Below, one piece after another: positions 1-5,503 of a stretch of 5,905 nucleotides of DNA. The position numbers and the translations under genes are program-made. Numbering within the stretch: the first letter of the stretch is position 1; every line of letters starts with the position of its first letter. The notes below the pieces were generated by a model. That model was given only the letters and a program-made list of their open reading frames with translations. It was not told the origin of the DNA and made no database searches. The DNA is from JARRJY01 sp037388705 (GTDB taxonomy: Bacteria; Pseudomonadota; Gammaproteobacteria; UBA6429; Thiohalophilaceae), in assembly GCA_037388705.1 (NCBI GenBank), contig JARRJY010000107.1:1-5905 (forward strand), written 5' to 3'.

Positions 1-2605
1 CTTTTATGGCGTTTGGATCATCCAGATCCGCTGGATGATGACCAACCTGCTTGTATACCTGTGCCAGTGCCGAACCCGCCATTCGGTTGTTTCCCTTACC
101 AAGGTCAACCAGGATTAAATCTGTATCACCCTTATCGGTACGTAACTGTGGTGTCAGTGTTTTACGAATATCCTGAACCCGTGAGAAAGCAGAAATGATC
201 AGGGATAAAGGGGCGGTTACTGACTTGTCTTCACCATCTTCATTCCAGACCGTCTTCATGGACATGGAGTCTTTTCCAACTGGAATTGCGATTCCCAGTG
301 CCGGAGCCAGTTCCATCCCTACGGCTTTCACCGCTTCATACAGGCCCGCGTCTTCCCCCGGGTGACCTGCCGGTGCCATCCAGTTGGCCGACATCACCAT
401 GTCACCCAGTTTTTCGATATTGGCCGCGGCAATGTTGGTCAGGCACTCACCAATGGCCATGCGTACCGAGGCCTCATGATGCACCAGGGCAATCGGTGTA
501 CGCTCACCCATTGCCATGGCTTCCCCGCTGTAGGCATCAAAGCTGCTGGCAGTTACAGCCACATCGGCTACCGGCACCTGCCAGGGGCCAACCATCTGGT
601 CGCGAACTACAAGTCCCGTTACAGAGCGATCGCCGATGGTAATCAGGAAGTTCTTGTTCGCTACCGTTGGCAGGCTAAGTACGCGACGGGTTGCCTCCGC
701 AACATCAATCCTTGAGGTGTCAAAATCCGGTTTCTGGAAAGGCTTATGGTGTACATCTCGCAACATTTTTGGTGGTTTACCCAGCAACACTTCCAGTGGC
801 ATATCAATCGGCGTGTTATCAAAATGTCCGTCTCCCAGCACCAGTTGTTGCTCTTCTGTGGCTTCTCCCACCACTGCCATGGGGCAACGCTCACGCTCAC
901 ATAGCGCCTTGAATCCTGGTAAATCTTCGCTGGAAACGGCCAGCACATAACGTTCCTGGGCTTCGTTACACCAGATTTCCATGGGTGACATACCGGGTTC
1001 ATCATTTGGTACGGTACGTAGTTCAAAGCGACCACCGCGGCCGCTGTCATTTACCAGTTCCGGTAAGGCGTTTGACAGACCACCAGCACCCACGTCGTGA
1101 ATGCTGATAATGGGATTGTCATCACCCAGCTGCCAGCAACGATCAATCACTTCCTGGACACGCCGTTCAATTTCAGGGTTGCCACGTTGTACCGAGGCAA
1201 AGTCCAGATCTTCGTGACTTTCACCGGTTGCCATGGATGAGGCAGCGCCTCCGCCCAGGCCGATCAACATGGCTGGACCGCCCAGTACGATAATTTGCGC
1301 GCCGACTGGAATTTTGCCTTTTTCTACATGATCGCGACGAATGTTGCCTACGCCACCAGCCAACATAATGGGTTTGTGATAACCGCGGACTTCCTCGCCG
1401 TCAGGACCTGCCACCTTTTCTTCAAAGGTACGAAAGTATCCACAGATATTGGGACGGCCAAATTCGTTGTTAAACGCCGCTGCACCAATTGGTGCTTCAA
1501 CCATGATATCCAGCGCCGATACAATCCGGCCAGGCTTGCCATAATCCGTTTCCCAGGGTTGTGGTAAATCCGGCAAACGTAAATTTGAAACAGAGAAACC
1601 ACAAAGACCTGCCTTGGGTTTTGAGCCACGCCCTGTGGCACCTTCATCACGAATTTCACCACCTGAGCCCGTTGCAGATCCGGGGAAAGGTGCAATAGCG
1701 GTGGGATGATTATGGGTTTCGACCTTCATCAGGATATCAATATTTTCCTCATGATAGGCATACTCATTGCTGGTGGCGTCCGGGAAGAACCGCCCTGCCT
1801 TGAAGCCTTCAATAACCGCCGAGTTATCACTGTATGCAGATAAAATACCTTCTGGATGTTGATTGTAGGTATTTCTGATCATGCCAAATAGCGAGCTATC
1901 CTGTGATTTTCCATCGATAATCCAGTCGGCATTGAAAATTTTATGCCGACAATGCTCTGAATTGGCCTGGGCAAACATCATCAGTTCTACATCAGTGGGG
2001 TTTCTGCCCATTACCTGGAAGTTTTCAACCAGGTAATCAATTTCATCTTCGGCCAGGGCAAGTCCCATTTCAGTGTTGGCTACCTGCAGGGCATCACGAC
2101 CACCGGTGAGAATATCAACACTGCGCAACCCGGCCGGTTCAGCCTGGTTGAACAGGCACACCGCATCATCCAGTACATTCAGTACTGTTTCGGTCATACG
2201 ATCATGGATTTCTTCCGAGATGAGTTGTTTGTCGTGAGCCGTTAATTCGTTACCGGACGTGGTAGAGATATCATAAACAATGCCGCGTTCAATACGGTGG
2301 ATAGTATGTAGTCCACAATTGTGGGCAATATCAGTCGCTTTACTGGCCCACGGGGAAATGGTGCCCGGACGAGGAATAACAATGAATTGCTGATCAGAAA
2401 ATCTTTTCCCGCTGTCTGATTCACCATAGGTCAATAACTGCTGCAAAATATGAATTTCTTCTTCATCGAGTTCCTGTTCAAGATCTACAAAATGCATGAA
2501 GCAGGTCTGAATATCTGCGATATCAGGGATCTTGGATTGTAAAGATGCCAGAAGTTTTTTGAGACGGAATTCGGAAAGAGCGGAACGACCACGCAGTTGC
2601 AGCAT
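1..2605 (-). CDS. purL: Phosphoribosylformylglycinamidine synthase, large single-chain type (3' end outside window)
   Basis: This enzyme performs the fourth step of de novo purine synthesis in the cytoplasm: FGAR + glutamine + ATP gives FGAM + glutamate + ADP + Pi. The start is the ATG at 2605-2603, opening MLQLRGRSALSEFRLKKLL, a typical proteobacterial PurL N-terminus. The frame stays open for 868 codons with no stop or frameshift, and the gene leaves the window at base 1. Visible landmarks are PRPGTISPWASKATDIAHNC (about residues 78-97), the linker motif FAQANSEHCRHKIFNADWI (211-229), VETHNHPTAI (295-304) followed by GSGGEIRDEGATGRGSKPKAG (first synthase domain), IHDVGAGGLSN (502-512), TIGDRSVTG (656-664), AGHPGEDAGLYEAVKAVG (746-763) and IPVGKDSMSMKT (774-785, second synthase domain). 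The family is about 1,290 residues long, so the last third, including the C-terminal glutaminase domain with its Cys-His-Glu triad, lies outside. Identification is very secure. Only a weak Shine-Dalgarno (GGAT) precedes the start. Confidence 0.98.
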   Translation of the reverse strand, partial: MLQLRGRSALSEFRLKKLLASLQSKIPDIADIQTCFMHFVDLEQELDEEEIHILQQLLTYGESDSGKRFSDQQFIVIPRPGTISPWASKATDIAHNCGLHTIHRIERGIVYDISTTSGNELTAHDKQLISEEIHDRMTETVLNVLDDAVCLFNQAEPAGLRSVDILTGGRDALQVANTEMGLALAEDEIDYLVENFQVMGRNPTDVELMMFAQANSEHCRHKIFNADWIIDGKSQDSSLFGMIRNTYNQHPEGILSAYSDNSAVIEGFKAGRFFPDATSNEYAYHEENIDILMKVETHNHPTAIAPFPGSATGSGGEIRDEGATGRGSKPKAGLCGFSVSNLRLPDLPQPWETDYGKPGRIVSALDIMVEAPIGAAAFNNEFGRPNICGYFRTFEEKVAGPDGEEVRGYHKPIMLAGGVGNIRRDHVEKGKIPVGAQIIVLGGPAMLIGLGGGAASSMATGESHEDLDFASVQRGNPEIERRVQEVIDRCWQLGDDNPIISIHDVGAGGLSNALPELVNDSGRGGRFELRTVPNDEPGMSPMEIWCNEAQERYVLAVSSEDLPGFKALCERERCPMAVVGEATEEQQLVLGDGHFDNTPIDMPLEVLLGKPPKMLRDVHHKPFQKPDFDTSRIDVAEATRRVLSLPTVANKNFLITIGDRSVTGLVVRDQMVGPWQVPVADVAVTASSFDAYSGEAMAMGERTPIALVHHEASVRMAIGECLTNIAAANIEKLGDMVMSANWMAPAGHPGEDAGLYEAVKAVGMELAPALGIAIPVGKDSMSMKTVWNEDGEDKSVTAPLSLIISAFSRVQDIRKTLTPQLRTDKGDTDLILVDLGKGNNRMAGSALAQVYKQVGHHPADLDDPNAIK

Positions 2606-2632
2606 AGATTTTATCCAGAAAAAGAATAGCCC

Positions 2633-2674
2633 AAAAAAGAAAGCCTAATGATACACCATTAGGCCTTCTTTTTT
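2633..2674. terminator. Bidirectional rho-independent terminator between the three-gene operon and purL
   Basis: GCCTAATG (2643-2650) pairs with CATTAGGC (2657-2664) around a 6-nt loop. Beyond one A/C mismatch (2642/2665) the pairing continues as an A-rich arm (2633-2641) against a T-rich arm (2666-2674). Read leftward, the hairpin is followed by a run of six T residues, so it should stop transcripts of the three small minus-strand genes ending at 2719. Read rightward it also ends in a T tract. It lies 28 bp upstream of the purL start, so any purL promoter to its right would have to transcribe through it. Confidence 0.85.
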
Positions 2675-2718
2675 ATAGTTGCGGAAAAGGAAATTAATAC
2701 GGACAGGTAAAGGAATAA

Positions 2719-3051
2719 TTACCAGTGCGCCACTTCTTTCATCTCACTGAGGACTTCATTAAGTGCCGCTTCCTGGTTATTTACTACACACACCAGGTTG
2801 GCAAAACTACAAACACTCATTTGTGGACCTCTTACAATCCAGCCTTGCGGTGGAGTCCATCCACTCACCTGGGTGAACATGGAAAGCTGGTCAGCATTAC
2901 CCTGCACCAGTCGTTTATAATCATGACCAAACTTGGCCAGCCCCATCATTTGTTGATCTTCCAGCATGCCATACCCTTCAACCAGGGCACCATCATCACG
3001 GAAATGGCACACAACCATTACACCATCTAAAGCCAGTAATCGTTTTATCAT
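2719..3051 (-). CDS. DUF2173-like small protein, third gene of the tandem trio
   Basis: A predicted soluble cytoplasmic protein of 110 residues and unknown function. I chose the ATG at 3051-3049 because AAGGAG sits 6 nt upstream and the product then opens MIKRLLALDGVMVV, colinear with its two paralogs. A start at 3081 would overlap the preceding gene and add residues the others lack. The layout resembles a roadblock/LC7-type fold: a short helix, a strand pair (VMVVCHFRDDGALVEGYG), a long helix (about 32-60), a hairpin pair and a C-terminal helix (about 93-107). The segment after TPPQGW contains SVCSFANLVCVVNN (79-92) with Cys81 and Cys88, matching the first gene of the trio; Cys15 is extra. 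Between PxxGW and the final helix the two proteins share about 18 of 38 residues by eye. It is the last gene before the terminator at 2633-2674. The DUF2173 name is from recall and the function is unassigned. Confidence 0.8.
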   Translation of the reverse strand: MIKRLLALDGVMVVCHFRDDGALVEGYGMLEDQQMMGLAKFGHDYKRLVQGNADQLSMFTQVSGWTPPQGWIVRGPQMSVCSFANLVCVVNNQEAALNEVLSEMKEVAHW

Positions 3052-3057
3052 GCCTGA

Positions 3058-3063
3058 CTCCTT
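3058..3063 (-). promoter_or_regulatory. Shine-Dalgarno overlapping the upstream stop codon
   Basis: On the minus strand the sequence reads TAAGGAG, in which the TAA stop of the 3062-3400 gene (3064-3062) is also part of the AAGGAG ribosome site of the next gene. That site is 6 nt from its ATG at 3051. This fixes the start of the downstream gene and suggests translational coupling of the two products. Confidence 0.75.
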
Positions 3064-3400
3064 AGCTACCCAGGGCCGCATAGGCAGCTTCTACATCAGC
3101 CTTGTCATTGGGTAAGACGACGCCACATTCATCGTTAACCACGGCTGTCCATTCAAAACCGACAAAAGTAAACCCATTGATTGGGTAAAAACCCTGCATC
3201 CCTGTCATTTGTTCCCAGCCACGTGCCTGCATGGTTGCAATGGCCATATTGGCTACACAGACATGACACAGTAAATCCAGTGCAGATTCGCTGAGGTTGC
3301 TGCCTTCAACAATTTTGTGTTCTTTCAATTCACCCTTTGGTGAAAAACAAAAGGCCCCAACTGCACCTTCGATTGCCATTAGTTTATCCAGATCTGCCAT
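3062..3400 (-). CDS. DUF2173-like small protein, second gene of the tandem trio
   Basis: A 112-residue predicted soluble protein of unknown function. It starts at the ATG 3400-3398, with GGAG 7 nt upstream. The N-terminus MADLDKLMAIEGAVGAFCFS (1-20), followed by a KGEL turn, is the typical opening I recall for DUF2173 proteins and resembles the first helix and strand of roadblock/LC7 domains. The long central helix carries CHVC (Cys45, Cys48). Cys48 aligns without gaps with Cys44 of the first gene, through the shared MQA three turns later. The later strands (INGFTFVGFEWTAVVNDECGVV, about 74-95) match the position of PxxGW...SVC in the paralogs, but the two-cysteine motif is replaced, leaving only Cys92. 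It ends with a short helix (DVEAAYAALG). It is therefore the most divergent member of the trio. It lies 54 bp after the first gene and 10 bp before the third, consistent with one operon. Confidence 0.82.
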   Translation of the reverse strand: MADLDKLMAIEGAVGAFCFSPKGELKEHKIVEGSNLSESALDLLCHVCVANMAIATMQARGWEQMTGMQGFYPINGFTFVGFEWTAVVNDECGVVLPNDKADVEAAYAALGS

Positions 3401-3454
3401 ATCCTCTCTCCCGTGGTATTTCTTTATTTTTTTATTTCAAACACAATAATGGCT

Positions 3455-3811
3455 TTACACCATATTGCTGTCCTGTTCTGATACTTTCTCACGCATCAGG
3501 CTCATAATTTCATTGATGGATGCGGTGTTGTTATCGACAAAACAGAATGTATTGGCGATAACGCAAACACTGAAATGTTCTCCTTTAACCATCCAGCCTC
3601 GCGCTGGTGCAAAGCCACAATCAGTATTTAACGACTTGAGCATGTCTGCCTGCATATGTACCGCCATGGTAGTAGCGCGACACATAATAGATGCCATGCG
3701 TGCTTTTTCTTCGTCAAGTTGACCTTCGTAGGAAAAACGATCGCCGCGGTAAGAATATTCACCTGCTGCTATCACACCAGGTGTTGTTGCCAGTTCGGAT
3801 ATGACATTCAT
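3455..3811 (-). CDS. DUF2173-like small protein, first gene of the tandem trio
   Basis: A 118-residue predicted soluble protein and the promoter-proximal gene of the three-paralog operon. The ATG at 3811-3809 is supported by AAGGAG 5 nt upstream. It opens MNVISELATTPGVIAAGEYS; the L..xPGVxAAGE pattern is what I associate with DUF2173, and the order helix, two strands, long helix, strands, helix fits a roadblock/LC7-like domain. Other landmarks are a charged turn (YRGDRFSYEG, 21-30), a long helix about 33-62 with Cys44, then PARGWMVKG (69-77) and SVCVIANTFCFVDNN (81-95) with Cys83 and Cys90. The C-terminal helix (about 97-110) is followed by a short polar tail (SEQDSNMV) absent from the other two. 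No signal peptide, membrane segment or nucleotide-binding motif is visible. The closest relative in the window is the third gene. Function is unknown; a homo- or hetero-oligomeric scaffold is conceivable from the fold alone. Confidence 0.82.
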   Translation of the reverse strand: MNVISELATTPGVIAAGEYSYRGDRFSYEGQLDEEKARMASIMCRATTMAVHMQADMLKSLNTDCGFAPARGWMVKGEHFSVCVIANTFCFVDNNTASINEIMSLMREKVSEQDSNMV

Positions 3812-3816
3812 GTCAG

Positions 3817-3822
3817 CTCCTT
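3817..3822 (-). promoter_or_regulatory. Shine-Dalgarno of the first gene of the trio
   Basis: AAGGAG on the minus strand, separated by 5 nt from the ATG at 3811. It is a near-ideal ribosome site and fixes the start of the operon's first gene. Confidence 0.75.
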
Positions 3823-3852
3823 GTTTTGTTGTTATTAAGGCTTGATATTTAA

Positions 3853-3880
3853 TTAATACCAGAACAAATCATTTATGCAA
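3853..3880 (-). promoter_or_regulatory. Candidate sigma-70 promoter for the three-gene operon
   Basis: Read on the minus strand, TTGCAT (3880-3875) is followed after 16 nt by TATTAA (3858-3853), which is preceded by TG one base upstream (TGGTATTAA), an extended -10 element. Transcription would start near 3846, giving a leader of about 35 nt that contains the AAGGAG site. The -35 matches consensus at only three of six bases and the surroundings are AT-rich, so this is a candidate only. Confidence 0.35.
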
Positions 3881-3923
3881 CTTATTCGTGATACAGAGTT
3901 TTTATCCATCAATCAATTTCGGA

Positions 3924-3952
3924 TTGACAAGCGGAAGTTCGAAACGGATGAT
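3924..3952 (+). promoter_or_regulatory. Candidate promoter for the RDD-family gene
   Basis: A perfect TTGACA (3924-3929) is followed after 17 nt by GATGAT (3947-3952), four of six matches to the -10 consensus. A GATACT (3950-3955) overlaps it at 20-nt spacing. A start site 7 nt downstream would fall near 3959, only a few bases before the ATG at 3962, so the transcript would be almost leaderless. No clear Shine-Dalgarno precedes the ATG, which fits that reading but does not prove it. Confidence 0.35.
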
Positions 3953-3961
3953 ACTTAGCCT

Positions 3962-4504
3962 ATGCAAAATTCAGTCCCGGATTCAGAAATTTCTCTTGCC
4001 ACAGCAAAGCGCCGTTTGCTTTCAATAGTTTATGACAGTTTACTGTTGGCTGCGGTACTCTTTATTGCATTCGCGATTTTCCTGAAGTTCACCCAGTTTG
4101 CTGGAATTGAAGCCAGCCATTCAATCAAGTCAGTCTATCTGCTGAGTATTATTTTCTTTTTTTATGCCGGGTTCTGGACACATGGTGGCCAAACTCTGGG
4201 TATGAAAACCTGGAGAATAAAACTGGTACACGAAAATGGTCAGGGCATTCGCTGGCAGCAGGCCTTATTACGCTACCTGTGTGCATTACCAAGCTGGTTT
4301 ATCATTTTGATTGGCACCAGTGGCCTGATACTGAAAACATTGCCTTTTCCTGAACCCTTTGTCTGGGTAAACAAAATTCCTATGGGTATAATTCTGGGTA
4401 TTGGCCTGGTAATGCTTTATATCGAACAACGACCTGGTAACTGGCGCGATCGTTTTTCGCATACCAGGGTAATCATGATTAATCCATCATCGAATGCGTC
4501 TTAA
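3962..4504 (+). CDS. RDD family integral membrane protein
   Basis: A 180-residue inner-membrane protein of the RDD family, whose biochemical role is generally undefined; some members elsewhere have been linked to ion transport. The family signature is visible: KRRLLSIVYDSLLLAAV (16-32) with the conserved Arg (17/18) and Asp25 at the first membrane helix, then GGQTLGMKTWRIKLV (75-89) after the second helix, and a C-terminal NWRDRFSHTRVI (160-171) corresponding to the usual D-R-x-S-x-T-x-V ending. Hydrophobic segments lie at about 22-44, 57-73, 102-124 and 139-155. The ATG at 3962 is the first possible start, because an in-frame TAG lies at 3956-3958. The gene is divergent from the three-gene operon and convergent with lptG, overlapping the lptG 3' end by 18 bp. 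I recall an RDD gene beside lptFG in other gammaproteobacteria, which suggests an envelope role, but that is inference. Confidence 0.9.
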   Translation: MQNSVPDSEISLATAKRRLLSIVYDSLLLAAVLFIAFAIFLKFTQFAGIEASHSIKSVYLLSIIFFFYAGFWTHGGQTLGMKTWRIKLVHENGQGIRWQQALLRYLCALPSWFIILIGTSGLILKTLPFPEPFVWVNKIPMGIILGIGLVMLYIEQRPGNWRDRFSHTRVIMINPSSNAS

Positions 4505-5503
4505 CATCATCAGGGCAAGGCCTGCTACCACCATGGTGGGGAAACTGACAACTAAAAGTGGATGTAATTGATATACCACACCTACTTGTCCAGCCAGCTG
4601 GCTTAAAATAAAGAAACTGATACCCAGCAGGAAACCAATCAGAATTTGCTTGCCGATCGGTGTCTGGCGTTGAGATACAAACACAAATGGAATTGCGATC
4701 AGTACCATGGCAAGAATGGTAAACGGCATAATGAGTTTACTCCAGAACGCCAGTTTATACTGGGAAGCATCCAGGCCATTCTCCTCCAGGTAAGCAATAT
4801 AACTATCAAGCTTCCATACTGGTAACATTTCCGGAGTAACGGAAACCACGTTAACAAGCTCGGGATCCAGCAAACTTGCCCACGTCATTTCTTTATGTTG
4901 TGATTCAGTTATGCGATTTTTTTCAATCGTTGTTTGTATAACATCTTTTAATAACCACTGGCTATCAACATGATCGGCGGTTGCTGCCCTGATAACAGAT
5001 TCCAGGTTTTGCAAGTTATCAAACTGGTAAAGAACAACACCCTGTAACTGCCCTTCATCTGTTACACGTCGCACGTGAATAAATGTTTTATCTTCACGGG
5101 CCCAGAGACCATACTCAGTATTCAGGCTGATTTCTNNNGCAATAACTTCACCGATAATAACCACCGCCACAATTAAAATTAATGCCGTTTTCATTATTGC
5201 CAGGATTAACCGCGACAACCTTACACCGGAGGAACGTATAACAACCAGTTCACCGTTACGCGATAACATTCCTAAGCCGATCATGGTTCCCAGCAAGGTT
5301 GCCAGGGGGAAAAACTGGTAAAGCCTTTCTGGTAACCTTAGCAAGCTATAACCCAATGCATGCCAGATAGTGTACTTGTGCTGTCCTATCTGGTCGAACT
5401 CATCCACAAATCCCAATGCTGCATACAGCACCATTAATACTGCGATAACCGACAATACTCCACCGGAAACTGAACGACCTATATATCTTTCAAGAATATT
5501 CAT
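4487..5503 (-). CDS. lptG: LPS export ABC transporter permease LptG, with an internal assembly gap
   Basis: LptG pairs with LptF and two LptB ATPases in the inner membrane (LptB2FG) to extract lipopolysaccharide and pass it to LptC and the periplasmic bridge. The start is the ATG at 5503-5501, opening MNILERYIGRSV, the standard LptG N-terminus; the upstream in-frame ATG at 5593 lies inside lptF and is rejected. As sequenced it has 338 codons. Visible parts are membrane helices at about 12-34, 64-82 and 97-120, the cytoplasmic coupling segment RNGELVVIRSSGVRLSRL (82-99), a periplasmic domain from GLWAREDKTFIHVRRV (132-147) to about 230, and C-terminal helices at about 255-276, 285-305 and 312-334, with the typical YKLAFWSKLIMP (249-260). 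NNN falls in codons 122-123, straight after GEVI, where the family has the A-P...E..A...R..A segment. Compared with E. coli LptG about 18-19 residues are missing there, so the true protein is probably about 357 residues. Confidence 0.95.
   Translation of the reverse strand: MNILERYIGRSVSGGVLSVIAVLMVLYAALGFVDEFDQIGQHKYTIWHALGYSLLRLPERLYQFFPLATLLGTMIGLGMLSRNGELVVIRSSGVRLSRLILAIMKTALILIVAVVIIGEVIXXEISLNTEYGLWAREDKTFIHVRRVTDEGQLQGVVLYQFDNLQNLESVIRAATADHVDSQWLLKDVIQTTIEKNRITESQHKEMTWASLLDPELVNVVSVTPEMLPVWKLDSYIAYLEENGLDASQYKLAFWSKLIMPFTILAMVLIAIPFVFVSQRQTPIGKQILIGFLLGISFFILSQLAGQVGVVYQLHPLLVVSFPTMVVAGLALMMLRRIR
5136..5138. other. Three undetermined bases (assembly gap) within lptG
   Basis: The only Ns in the window. 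They leave the lptG frame open, but the two flanks do not join to a normal LptG. On the minus strand the left flank ends GEVI plus GCN (alanine whatever the third base) and the right flank resumes EISLNTEYGLWA. About 18-19 residues present in E. coli LptG between these points are absent, so the Ns probably stand for a longer unresolved stretch. Confidence 0.8.

Noticed and set aside
1..2605. Several reading frames of 60-130 codons on both strands within this region, including 661-1050 and 1348-1695 on the minus strand and 286-642, 362-715, 636-950 and 1295-1567 on the plus strand.
   Set aside because: The minus-strand frame encoding PurL is continuous over all 868 codons with family motifs throughout. 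The other frames have Pro/His/Cys-rich or otherwise unnatural compositions and are shadows.
1..2605. Possible disruption of purL, because no closed reading frame is present in the window.
   Set aside because: Codon-by-codon translation from 2605 to base 2 shows no stop or frameshift. The gene simply continues past the left edge.
3052..3081. Upstream ATG start at 3081 for the third gene of the trio.
   Set aside because: It would overlap the preceding gene by 20 bp and add ten residues not found in the paralogs. The ATG at 3051 has AAGGAG at ideal spacing.
2719..3811. An MglA/MglB-type polarity module.
   Set aside because: No GTPase (no P-loop GxxxxGK[ST]) is encoded in the window, and sequence resemblance is only to a general roadblock-like layout.
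2725..3838. Plus-strand frames opposite the trio (2725-3030, 3465-3722, 3656-3838).
   Set aside because: They lie antisense to three mutually homologous genes with good ribosome sites, show no recognisable domain and have no convincing start signals.
4433..4468. Inverted repeat CCTGGTA / TACCAGG near the end of the RDD gene, considered as a terminator.
   Set aside because: The 22-nt loop is large, the stem is only 7 bp, there is no following T tract on either strand, and it lies within coding sequence.
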